A DNA stretch of 7,955 nucleotides from Candidatus Zipacnadia bacterium (GTDB taxonomy: Bacteria; Armatimonadota; Zipacnadia; Zipacnadales; Zipacnadaceae): positions 1 through 7,955 of the forward strand of contig JALGTV010000175.1 of the NCBI GenBank assembly GCA_029821215.1. The letters are read 5' to 3'. Shown in pieces: positions 1 through 5,772 of the stretch. Position 1 is the first letter of the stretch. Each line of letters starts with the position of its first letter. The position numbers were made by a program, and so were the translations under genes. The notes below the pieces were generated by a model, which saw only the letters and a list, made by a program, of their open reading frames with translations, did not search any database and was not told the origin of the DNA.

Positions 1-1095
1 GCGGCGGAATACTCCCGGCAGGTCATTAGCCCCGGCGAGGCCGTATTCTCTCCGGAGTTGGAGTTCCACGTTTTCTCCAATGTTCAATATGAGTCAGAGA
101 TGTATGCCGCAGGGTATAGCGTTGATGCGATTGAAGCCCCCTGGAATTCGGCAGCGGACGAGCTGCCCAACCTGGGTTACAAGATACCAGTAGCCGAGGG
201 CTACCACGCGGTGCCACCCCGTGATCAACTCCATGACCTGCGGTCGGCGATGGTGATGGCAATTGAGGCTGCCGGAGTCCCTGTCCGCTACCATCATCAC
301 GAGGTCGGCGCGCCGGGTCAACTGGAAATTGAGGTCGGATTTGGATCACTGCTGCAGATGGCTGACGCAGTTATGAAGATGAAGTACATCATCAAGAACG
401 AAGCCTACCGCGCCGGTATGACCGCCACGTTTATGCCCAAGCCGATGTTTGGTGAGGCGGGCAACGGTATGCATGTCCACCAGTATATTACCCATAACGG
501 CAAGTCCCTGTTTTGGGACCCTGCTGACACCTACGCGCATCTTAGCGAAATGGCTCTCAACTGGATTGGTGGTCTTCTCCAACACGCTGCTGCCCTCTTG
601 GCATTTTGCAGTCCCAGCACAAATTCGTACAAGCGCCTGGTGCCGGGCTACGAAGCACCTATAAGCTGTTTTTTCGGTCTGTCTAACCGCACTGCCGCCG
701 TACGCGTCCCGGCCTATGCTATCAATGAAGCGGAGAATCGGATGGAATTTCGCCCGCCAGACGCCACTTGCAATCCCTACTTTTGCCTGGCGGCAATGCT
801 GATGGCGGGGCTGGACGGCGTGCGCCAGGGAGTAGATCTGGCGGCCAACTACTTCGGCCCGTTTGAGCAGAACATTGACAAAATGGGCCAGGAAACCAGA
901 AAGCAGATTACCCAACTTCCCACTTCCCTGCCCGCGGCTCTGGATGCCTTACAGGATGATCACGAGTTTCTGTTAGAGGGTGATGTTTTCTCAGCCGACC
1001 TTATCCAGGCCTGGATTGACTTCAAGCGAGATGAGCTGGCTGCGGTCAACCTCCGCCCCCATCCATACGAGTATGCGCTGTATTACGATTTGTAG
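1..1095 (+). CDS. glnA: Type I glutamine synthetase, GSI-beta-like, 5' end cut by the window edge
   Basis: ATP-dependent synthesis of glutamine from glutamate and ammonium, a cytosolic enzyme that is dodecameric in this family. Frame 1 is open from the first base and 364 residues are visible. The usual N-terminal beta-grasp domain (roughly 110 residues) lies outside the window, so the TTG at 58 is an internal Leu codon and not a start. Visible motifs, in window codons, are SPELEF (metal ligands E19 and E21), HHHEVG (E101), GQLE (E109), NGMHVH (H158), NSYKRLVPGYEAP (flap E218), MEFRPPD (E249) and the C-terminal LRPHPYEYALYYDL typical of GSI. The IEAPWNS segment and the VPPRD motif match the E. 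coli-type (beta) architecture. An ungapped alignment to E. coli GlnA around the adenylylation loop (codons 288-296) puts Asp293 where Tyr397 should be, so adenylylation at that site is impossible. All visible catalytic residues are intact. A second, different glutamine synthetase follows downstream. Confidence 0.95.
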   Translation, partial: AAEYSRQVISPGEAVFSPELEFHVFSNVQYESEMYAAGYSVDAIEAPWNSAADELPNLGYKIPVAEGYHAVPPRDQLHDLRSAMVMAIEAAGVPVRYHHHEVGAPGQLEIEVGFGSLLQMADAVMKMKYIIKNEAYRAGMTATFMPKPMFGEAGNGMHVHQYITHNGKSLFWDPADTYAHLSEMALNWIGGLLQHAAALLAFCSPSTNSYKRLVPGYEAPISCFFGLSNRTAAVRVPAYAINEAENRMEFRPPDATCNPYFCLAAMLMAGLDGVRQGVDLAANYFGPFEQNIDKMGQETRKQITQLPTSLPAALDALQDDHEFLLEGDVFSADLIQAWIDFKRDELAAVNLRPHPYEYALYYDL

Positions 1096-1107
1096 AACAG
1101 GGAAGCC

Positions 1108-1140
1108 GGGGTTCAGGGAGGCAGGGAGGCAGATAATAAT
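1108..1140. repeat. Purine-rich repeat copy A behind the first glutamine synthetase
   Basis: Thirteen bases after the stop codon the sequence becomes purine-rich and contains two exact copies of the 8-mer AGGGAGGC (1115-1122 and 1123-1130), followed by AG and an A/T-rich end. The stretch 1111-1132 matches 2661-2682 behind the second synthetase at 18 of 22 positions. The copies sit in the same place relative to two clearly diverged genes, so a dispersed intergenic repeat is likelier than leftover gene duplication. The function is unknown. Confidence 0.5.
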
Positions 1141-1321
1141 ACAACGGTCCAGAGCTGAGGCGCTGCGCACCCTATCCGAGTAAATGACCCCCGCTGAACT
1201 TCAGAGCCTACTGACCCAGGCCAAACTTATCAAGCATCGGACGGAACTGACCCTGGCCGAAATGGCCGAGAGCCAGGAGTGAATATACCTGTAAAGGAGC
1301 CTTTGCCTAAGTGAAAGGACT

Positions 1322-2653
1322 ATGGATAAGGATAAACAATACGTTTTAGAACAAGCCGAGGCCCATAATGTCAAGTTCGTGAATCTGTGGTTCACGGACA
1401 TTTTGGGATATCTGAAGAGCTTTGCGATTACGGTCGAGGAGTTGGAGCCGTCGCTGGAGGACGGCCAGGGGTTTGATGGGTCTTCTATACAGGGCTTCGC
1501 CCGCATTGATGAAAGTGACATGGTAGCCTTGCCCGATCCGAAGACCTTTGTTATTCTGCCTTGGCGTCCCAATGAGGGCGGGGCGGTGGCCCGAATGTTC
1601 TGCGACATTCTACGACCCGATGGCACTCCGTATGGGTGCGATCCCCGCTATGTGCTCAAGCGCAACCTGCAGCGCGCGGCAGACCTGGGTTTCACCTTTT
1701 ACGTGGGTCCGGAGTTAGAGTATTTCTATTTCAAATCCGATAGCCTGAAGCCGGAGGTGCTCGACTATGCCGGATACTTTGATCGCACTCCCCGGGATGA
1801 GGCGATAGATCTGCGGCGCGAAACAGTGCTGACTCTGGAACAGATGGGAATTAAAGTGGAGTATAGTCACCACGAGGTAGCCCCCTCCCAGCACGAGATT
1901 GACCTGAAGTACGCCGATGCCCTTACTATGGCTGATCACGCCATGACCTACCGGCTGGTCGTCAAAGAGATAGCCCTCTCGCAGGGGCTTTATGCCACTT
2001 TTATGCCCAAGCCGATATTTGACGAGAATGGCAGTGGCATGCACACCCATCAGTCCCTGTTCCGCGGCGAGCGCAATGCATTCTTTGACCCCGATGACCC
2101 CACGCATCTTTCCGACATCGCCCGTCATTATATAGCCGGACTGCTCCGCCACGGGCCCGAGATAACCCTGGTCACCAACCAGTGGATCAACTCCTACAAA
2201 CGGCTGGTACCCGGCTACGAGGCGCCGGTGTACTTGTCATGGGCTTTCACCAACCGCTCTGACCTTATCCGGGTGCCAGCGTACAAGCCAGGACGTGAAC
2301 AGGCCACCCGCATTGAGTATCGGGCCCCTGATCCGGCTTGCAATCCGTATCTGGCCTTTGCAGTGATGCTGGCGGCGGGGTTGGAAGGCATTGAGCATGA
2401 ATATGAATGTCCTCCCCCAGTGGAGCGCAATGTCTACGAGATGAGCGAGGAGGACCGGCAGGCCGCGGGCATCGGTAGTCTTCCCTCCGATTTGCTCACT
2501 GCTATTGAAATCGCCGAAAACAGCCAGCTTCTGAAGAAGGCTCTGGGCGAGGAGATGCACGGCAAGCTTATTGAAAATAAGAGGATTGAATGGGACGAAT
2601 ACCGCTCTCAGGTCACCAGTTGGGAGATGGAGAAGTACCTGCCGATTTTGTAG
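1322..2653 (+). CDS. glnA: Type I glutamine synthetase, GSI-alpha-like (complete)
   Basis: Complete 443-residue glutamine synthetase, the usual length for the Bacillus/archaeal GSI-alpha class. The beta-grasp domain (about residues 15-100) holds FDGSSIQGF (51-59). The catalytic domain holds GPELEYF (E131, E133), HHEVAPSQHE (E185, E192), NGSGMHTH (H241), NSYKRLVPGYEAP (flap E300) and IEYRAPD (E332). R61 in GFARIDESD corresponds to the Bacillus subtilis Arg62 that takes part in glutamine feedback inhibition. The C terminus (IEWDEYRSQVTSWEMEKYL) also resembles the Bacillus enzyme and not the HPYEYALYYDL ending of the upstream paralogue. The ATG at 1322 gives the expected N terminus. An AAAGGA lies only 2 nt before it, which is tight, and AAAGGAG at 1293-1299 is too distant to be a normal site. 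The gene runs in the same direction as the first synthetase with a 226-bp gap. I saw no clear promoter, GlnR box or NtrC site in the gap. Likely regulation is by glutamine feedback (inference). Confidence 0.96.
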   Translation: MDKDKQYVLEQAEAHNVKFVNLWFTDILGYLKSFAITVEELEPSLEDGQGFDGSSIQGFARIDESDMVALPDPKTFVILPWRPNEGGAVARMFCDILRPDGTPYGCDPRYVLKRNLQRAADLGFTFYVGPELEYFYFKSDSLKPEVLDYAGYFDRTPRDEAIDLRRETVLTLEQMGIKVEYSHHEVAPSQHEIDLKYADALTMADHAMTYRLVVKEIALSQGLYATFMPKPIFDENGSGMHTHQSLFRGERNAFFDPDDPTHLSDIARHYIAGLLRHGPEITLVTNQWINSYKRLVPGYEAPVYLSWAFTNRSDLIRVPAYKPGREQATRIEYRAPDPACNPYLAFAVMLAAGLEGIEHEYECPPPVERNVYEMSEEDRQAAGIGSLPSDLLTAIEIAENSQLLKKALGEEMHGKLIENKRIEWDEYRSQVTSWEMEKYLPIL

Positions 2654-2660
2654 GCCAGGG

Positions 2661-2692
2661 ATTCAGGGGAGCAGGGAAGCAGACAACAGCAA
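2661..2692. repeat. Purine-rich repeat copy B behind the second glutamine synthetase
   Basis: Begins 7 nt after the stop codon. It contains two degenerate 8-nt units (AGGGGAGC at 2665-2672 and AGGGAAGC at 2673-2680) followed by AGA and A-rich sequence. It matches copy A (1111-1132) at 18 of 22 positions across the core. Both copies lie on the same strand as the preceding glutamine synthetase. Confidence 0.5.
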
Positions 2693-2698
2693 ATAATC

Positions 2699-2722
2699 AC
2701 CTACCGCTCGCGTAGCGCAGGT
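2699..2722. terminator. Weak hairpin between convergent genes, possible bidirectional terminator
   Basis: The 68-bp gap between the second glutamine synthetase and the phosphorylase carries an imperfect hairpin. ACCT pairs with AGGT outside, CGCT pairs with AGCG inside, the loop is CGCGT, and a small internal loop separates the two stems. Its last base is the final base of the phosphorylase stop codon on the - strand. Neither strand has a proper T-tract; on the - strand a GATTATTTG stretch follows. The convergent position suggests termination, but the structure alone is weak. Confidence 0.3.
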
Positions 2723-3468
2723 TATGTGGGTGGCTGTGGCTTTAGCTGCGATAAGACTGCCTCCAGCAGCCGCAGCAGGTCAGGACGGCACTGGTCCATC
2801 AGCTCGTGGACTTCTTGATCAGTCAGCGGCTGGGCGCTGAGACCGGCTGCATAATTGGTGGCGATGCAGATGCTGGCATAAGGTATTTGCGCTTCACAAG
2901 CCAGCACCACTTCCGGCACTCCTGTCATTCCCACCACATCCCCGCCCAGAGTGGCAAACATCTGGATCTCCGCCGGTGTTTCAAACCGTGGCCCTTCGGT
3001 GCATACATAGACAATGTCCTGGTGGATAACTAAGTTCAGCTCCCAGGCCTGCTCGGCAATCAGGTCGCGCAACTGGGGCGAATAGGGCTCGGTAACATCC
3101 ACATAAACAGTCTCAGAGCCAGTATCATCAAATAAGGTCAGAGGCCGGGTCTTGGTGAAGTCAATAAATTGGTTGGGGAGGGCAAAGTGGCCAGGCTCAA
3201 TATCCTGGCGGATAGCCCCCACGGCGTTGGTAGCGATAATATGGGTGCAGCCCAGCTTATCCAGAGCGGCAATGTTGGCTTGGTAGGGAATCTGGTGGGG
3301 AGCCAGGTTCTGGTCAGCACCATGCCGGCCCAGGAACACTACCTCCCGCCCCGCCCACCTGCCCCGCCGCACCGCAACTTCGCCGAAGCGGGTAGCAACC
3401 ACTTCCGCCTCCAGCTCCACCCCTTCAAGTTCACTGAGACCGGTACCACCAATAAGACCAACGGGCAT
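2722..3468 (-). CDS. mtnP: MTAP/PNP-family phosphorylase, probable 6-oxopurine type
   Basis: Phosphorolysis of a purine nucleoside (methylthio- or ordinary) to free base and ribose-1-phosphate derivative in purine or methylthio salvage. The protein is 248 aa from the ATG at 3468. That start gives the family N terminus MPVGLIGGTG and has a GGGTGAT Shine-Dalgarno 7 nt upstream; the longer frame back to 3567 starts inside a hairpin and lacks family sequence. Motifs are GGTG (7-10), RHG...PHQIPYQAN (48-65), NAVGAI (81-86), CTEGPRFETPAEI (156-168) and GMTGVPE (180-186). The purine-site motif reads ATNYAAG (203-209). Human MTAP has Asp-x-Asp here (Asp220/Asp222), whereas this protein has Asn205 and Ala207. 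In this family that exchange marks enzymes for 6-oxopurines (inosine, guanosine or methylthioinosine), so automatic naming as MTA phosphorylase may be wrong. It is last on the - strand block and has a separate candidate promoter. Family assignment is firm; specificity is inferred. Confidence 0.92.
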   Translation of the reverse strand: MPVGLIGGTGLSELEGVELEAEVVATRFGEVAVRRGRWAGREVVFLGRHGADQNLAPHQIPYQANIAALDKLGCTHIIATNAVGAIRQDIEPGHFALPNQFIDFTKTRPLTLFDDTGSETVYVDVTEPYSPQLRDLIAEQAWELNLVIHQDIVYVCTEGPRFETPAEIQMFATLGGDVVGMTGVPEVVLACEAQIPYASICIATNYAAGLSAQPLTDQEVHELMDQCRPDLLRLLEAVLSQLKPQPPT

Positions 3469-3475
3469 AGTCGCA

Positions 3476-3482
3476 ATCACCC
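3476..3482 (-). promoter_or_regulatory. Ribosome binding site that fixes the phosphorylase start
   Basis: Read on the - strand this is GGGTGAT, whose GGTGAT matches the anti-Shine-Dalgarno complement AGGTGAT. It lies 7 nt before the ATG at 3468 and supports that start over the longer open frame. Confidence 0.6.
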
Positions 3483-3488
3483 GCAAAC

Positions 3489-3518
3489 ATAGTATTGTAT
3501 CTGATTCGCCGCCATCAA
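3489..3518 (-). promoter_or_regulatory. Candidate sigma-70 promoter for the phosphorylase
   Basis: On the - strand, TTGATG (3513-3518) and TACTAT (3489-3494) are separated by 18 nt, each matching its consensus hexamer at 4 of 6 positions. Transcription would start roughly 7 nt downstream of the -10 box and leave a short leader containing the GGGTGAT site. The match is moderate. It lies in the 108-bp gap behind obgE, after a perfect inverted repeat, which fits an independent transcription unit. Confidence 0.4.
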
Positions 3519-3554
3519 AGCTGTTACCTTCCCTATCCTCGCAACCAGGCTTAT

Positions 3555-3575
3555 GTTGCCAGCCCATCTGGCAAC
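3555..3575 (-). terminator. Perfect inverted repeat just after obgE, possible terminator
   Basis: GTTGCCAG (3555-3562) and CTGGCAAC (3568-3575) form a perfect 8-bp stem with a 5-nt loop, starting one base after the obgE stop codon. The - strand downstream reads ATAAGCCTGG, so there is no T-tract. It may be a Rho-assisted terminator, a 3'-end stabilising hairpin or a protein-binding palindrome. Its position directly after a stop codon favours a 3'-end role. Confidence 0.45.
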
Positions 3576-3576
3576 T

Positions 3577-4860
3577 CTACATATCCGGCGCATACTCCAG
3601 CTCAAGTTCACCCACGAACACTGTGTCCCCGGCGCTGACGCCAGCTTGCTCCAGCCTTTTCAACACGCCGGTGGTGCGCAACTGCTCGTGCAGGCGCCGG
3701 ATGCCATCGTCAGTCTGCAGATTCGCTCGCTGCACCAATGTTTCCACCCCCGTGCCCCGAACCACGTAGACGCCCTCCCCAGCCCGGAATATCTGCAGCT
3801 TACGCTCGGGGGCCGCAGCTATCTCAAACCTCTCGGGTCCCTCTTCTACGACTTCAGACTCTCTGAGCGCCTCCAGCTTCTGAGATACCGCCCCCACCAG
3901 CTCCCGCACCCCCTCACCAGTTACCGCCGAAATAGGAAACGCGGGGACTTGTTGCTGCTGAAAAAAACTGAGGCAGTCGGGAAGGTGGTTCTGAGCAGTC
4001 GGCAGGTCAATCTTGTTGAGGGCTATAATCTGGGGGAGGGTAGCAAGGCGCGAGTCGTAGGCTTCCAACTCCTGGTTCAATTGGTGGTAGTCATCCAAAG
4101 GCTGGCGGCCTTCTACTGCCGCCGCGTCCAGCATATGCACCAGCAGGCGGGTGCGCTGGATATGACGGAGGAACTGGTGACCCAGGCCCTTGCCTTCGTG
4201 GGCGCCTTCAATCAGCCCCGGCATATCGGCGACGACAAAGCTGCGCCCTTCTTCAAGTTGAACGACACCCAGGTTGGGCTGAAGGGTGGTAAAGGGGTAG
4301 GCAGCAATCTTAGGCTGAGCGGCTGAGATGCGCGCGATAAGGGTAGATTTGCCCCCATTGGGCAGCCCCACAATACCCACGTCGGCCATCAGGCGCAGCT
4401 CTAATCGCAGCTGATGAGTTTCGCCGGGAAGGCCGTTTTCGGCTAACCGCGGGGCCTGATGGCTGGCAGTAGTGAAAGCGGTGTTCCCGCGCCCGCCTTC
4501 ACCGCCGCGAGCAGCCAGCAATGTTTGTCCGGCATAGGTCAAATCCGCGATTTTGGCTCCGGTTTCGGCATCATACACTAAGGTGCCGGCGGGAACCGGG
4601 ACAATGCAGTCTTCACCGTTGCGACCATGCCGGTTCTTGCCCTGTCCGTGTTCACCAGATTCGGCCCGGAAATGCGACTGATACCGAAAGTCCAGAAGAG
4701 TAGTCAAGTTGGGGTCAACGGTGATTATGACATCCCCGCCATCTCCCCCATCGCCTCCGTCAGGCCCCCCACGCGGTTCAAACTTCTCCCGCCGGAAGCT
4801 GACGATGCCATTGCCTCCTCGTCCGCCCGTTACCGTTATGTATGCCTCATCAATAAACAT
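3577..4860 (-). CDS. obgE: GTPase Obg (CgtA), ribosome-associated
   Basis: Essential GTPase of late 50S assembly, with roles in stress and growth control. The protein is 427 aa from the ATG at 4860, which gives MFIDEAYITVTGG, the normal Obg N terminus. The frame extends upstream to a TTG at 4911, but that falls inside a hairpin and encodes nothing Obg-like. The glycine-rich Obg fold spans about 1-158, with GGPDGGDGGDGGD at 31-43. The G domain carries G1 GLPNGGKS (165-172), G3 DMPG (212-215), G4 NKID (282-285) and G5 SA (311-312). The C-terminal OCT domain spans about 353-425 and ends in FVGELELEY. G1 has Gly170 where most Obg proteins have Ala (PNAGKS), while the catalytic Lys171 and Ser172 are kept. 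The Shine-Dalgarno is weak (GGTGG about 12 nt upstream). It follows rplU and rpmA in the order common in many bacteria, but a terminator-like hairpin lies before it. Confidence 0.97.
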   Translation of the reverse strand: MFIDEAYITVTGGRGGNGIVSFRREKFEPRGGPDGGDGGDGGDVIITVDPNLTTLLDFRYQSHFRAESGEHGQGKNRHGRNGEDCIVPVPAGTLVYDAETGAKIADLTYAGQTLLAARGGEGGRGNTAFTTASHQAPRLAENGLPGETHQLRLELRLMADVGIVGLPNGGKSTLIARISAAQPKIAAYPFTTLQPNLGVVQLEEGRSFVVADMPGLIEGAHEGKGLGHQFLRHIQRTRLLVHMLDAAAVEGRQPLDDYHQLNQELEAYDSRLATLPQIIALNKIDLPTAQNHLPDCLSFFQQQQVPAFPISAVTGEGVRELVGAVSQKLEALRESEVVEEGPERFEIAAAPERKLQIFRAGEGVYVVRGTGVETLVQRANLQTDDGIRRLHEQLRTTGVLKRLEQAGVSAGDTVFVGELELEYAPDM

Positions 4861-4886
4861 GCCAGAATCTGACCACCATAAACGAA

Positions 4887-4912
4887 ATTGCCGACACCGA
4901 GGTGCCGGCAAT
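4887..4912 (-). terminator. Terminator or attenuator hairpin between rpmA and obgE
   Basis: On the - strand ATTGCCGGCAC and GTGTCGGCAAT pair over 11 positions (ten Watson-Crick and one G-U) around the loop CTCG. The run TTTCGTTTAT follows. This is a good intrinsic-terminator shape, although the T-tract is broken by CG. The G-U pair forms only in - strand RNA, in agreement with the gene direction. It begins 24 nt after the rpmA stop and ends 26 nt before the obgE start, so it could reduce obgE expression relative to the ribosomal proteins. Confidence 0.65.
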
Positions 4913-4936
4913 CAGACAACACAGTTTATGCTTCCC

Positions 4937-5197
4937 TCACGTGGAGGTCGGCACCACGCTGACTCGCCGCTTGCCACCCCGGGCAGTTTGGAATTCGACC
5001 TGCCCCGCGACCTTAGCAAATAACGTATCGTCGCCCCCGCGACCGACATTCCGGCCGGGGTGGATACTGGTACCTCGTTGGCGCACGATAATGCTGCCTG
5101 CCTTGACCACTTGGCCGGCGTATCGCTTCACCCCCAACCGCTTAGAACGGCTATCGCGGCCATTTCGTGAACTTCCCATTCCCTTTTTATGAGCCAT
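4937..5197 (-). CDS. rpmA: 50S ribosomal protein L27
   Basis: Ribosomal protein L27, whose N-terminal tail reaches towards the peptidyl transferase centre. The 86 residues match the usual bacterial length. The N terminus MAHKKGMGSSRNGRDS is canonical, followed by KRLGVKRYAGQVVKAGSIIVRQRGT and HPGRNVGRGGDDTLFA. There is no Firmicutes-type cleavable extension before the AHKK sequence. The start at 5195-5197 is preceded by AAGGTGATC four bases upstream, an excellent Shine-Dalgarno. The gene lies 33 bp after rplU and almost certainly shares its transcript. Confidence 0.98.
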   Translation of the reverse strand: MAHKKGMGSSRNGRDSRSKRLGVKRYAGQVVKAGSIIVRQRGTSIHPGRNVGRGGDDTLFAKVAGQVEFQTARGGKRRVSVVPTST

Positions 5198-5230
5198 ATC
5201 TGATCACCTTGGGTGTGCCAATCTATTTGC

Positions 5231-5542
5231 TTACACTGAAATCTTATCAATACGAACCGCCGTGAACGGTTGGCGGTGCCCGCGCTGACGCTTGTAATGC
5301 TTCTTAGGCTTATACTTGAAGATCCGGATTTTACGCCCTTGGCCCTGCTGGACTACGGTGCCGGTGATGCTGGCTCCCGGCAGATGCGGGGTGCCTACCG
5401 CAAATTCTCCATTCTGCCGCACGGCTAATACCTGCTCAAAGGTTACCTCATCCCCTACATCGGCAGGGAGCTTTTGCAACCTAAGAATCTCATCTTCCCG
5501 GGCTTTGTATTGGTAGCTACCTTGCTGGAATATCGCGTACAT
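5231..5542 (-). CDS. rplU: 50S ribosomal protein L21
   Basis: Ribosomal protein L21, a 23S rRNA-binding protein of the large subunit. The 103 residues match the normal length. MYAIFQQGSYQYKAREDE, VGDEVTFEQVLAV and the C-terminal KYKPKKHYKRQRGHRQPFTAVRI are family hallmarks; the basic KHYKRQRGHRQ stretch binds rRNA. The start at 5542 has AAAGGA 9 nt upstream (5552-5557). A near-consensus promoter lies 33-61 nt upstream and would give a leader of about 25 nt, too short for the long L21 leader described in Bacillota. It is the first gene of the rplU-rpmA-(obgE) unit. Confidence 0.98.
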   Translation of the reverse strand: MYAIFQQGSYQYKAREDEILRLQKLPADVGDEVTFEQVLAVRQNGEFAVGTPHLPGASITGTVVQQGQGRKIRIFKYKPKKHYKRQRGHRQPFTAVRIDKISV

Positions 5543-5574
5543 GTAGGCAATTCCTTTGCAACAATATTTGTTAT

Positions 5575-5603
5575 ATTATAGGATAAACCTGCATTTAAGT
5601 CAA
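5575..5603 (-). promoter_or_regulatory. Strong sigma-70 promoter for rplU-rpmA
   Basis: On the - strand, TTGACT (5598-5603) and a perfect TATAAT (5575-5580) are separated by exactly 17 nt. The -35 box differs from TTGACA at one base. Predicted transcription start is near 5568, followed by AAAGGA and the rplU start at 5542. The local sequence is much more A/T-rich than the rest of the window, as expected for a strong promoter. Confidence 0.8.
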
Positions 5604-5643
5604 GTACCTTTTTCGCAGCTACAGCTCGCACTGCCTCTGGAAC

Positions 5644-5673
5644 TTTACAAAGTCCTATGATTGTTGGCATAAT
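5644..5673 (+). promoter_or_regulatory. Candidate sigma-70 promoter for the HEAT-repeat gene and hflX
   Basis: TTTACA (5644-5649) and CATAAT (5668-5673) are separated by 18 nt, each matching consensus at 5 of 6 positions. The predicted start near 5680 gives a 5' leader of about 93 nt. It is back to back with the rplU promoter, with 40 bp between the two -35 boxes. The leader contains AAGGAG at 5689-5694 but no useful start codon near it, and I see no convincing riboswitch or leader peptide. Confidence 0.5.
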
Positions 5674-5756
5674 AAAGATACATCCGCCAAGGAGTATCTA
5701 CAACGATCAAGCATAGCTACTACACGCGATCAGTCAGTTTTGGTATCCATTAAATG

Positions 5757-5764
5757 AAGGAGGT
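5757..5764 (+). promoter_or_regulatory. Strong ribosome binding site that fixes a TTG start
   Basis: AAGGAGGT is close to a perfect Shine-Dalgarno. Its GGAGG core ends 9 nt before the TTG at 5773. The only nearby ATG (5754) reads into a stop after five codons, so TTG is the best start for the HEAT-repeat gene. Confidence 0.65.
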
Positions 5765-5772
5765 AGGTTGAG

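Noticed and set aside
58..60. TTG as the start of the first glutamine synthetase
   Set aside because: The frame is open to base 1 and the preceding residues (SPE) belong to the conserved metal-binding PELE motif, so this is an internal Leu codon of a gene cut by the window.
1184..1282. Small 32-codon open frame between the two glutamine synthetases
   Set aside because: It starts with ATG and is polar and helical in character (TPAELQSLLTQAKLIKHRTE), but there is no Shine-Dalgarno close to the ATG and I recognise no family. It could be a real leader peptide, but the evidence is too thin.
1293..1304. AAAGGAGCCTTT palindrome before the second glutamine synthetase
   Set aside because: Only a 4-bp stem is possible with a 4-nt loop, too weak to call an attenuator or operator.
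3469..3567. N-terminal extension of the phosphorylase to 3567
   Set aside because: The extra 33 residues do not resemble the family, the start falls in a perfect inverted repeat, and a good Shine-Dalgarno supports the ATG at 3468.
3553..4326. Long + strand open frame opposite obgE
   Set aside because: It is a shadow of obgE on the other strand, with no recognisable domain and no Shine-Dalgarno; obgE is unmistakable.
4733..4770. Short tandem-like repeat of CCC/CCT-rich triplets
   Set aside because: It encodes the glycine- and aspartate-rich GGPDGGDGGDGGD segment normal for the Obg fold, so it is a coding repeat and not a separate element.
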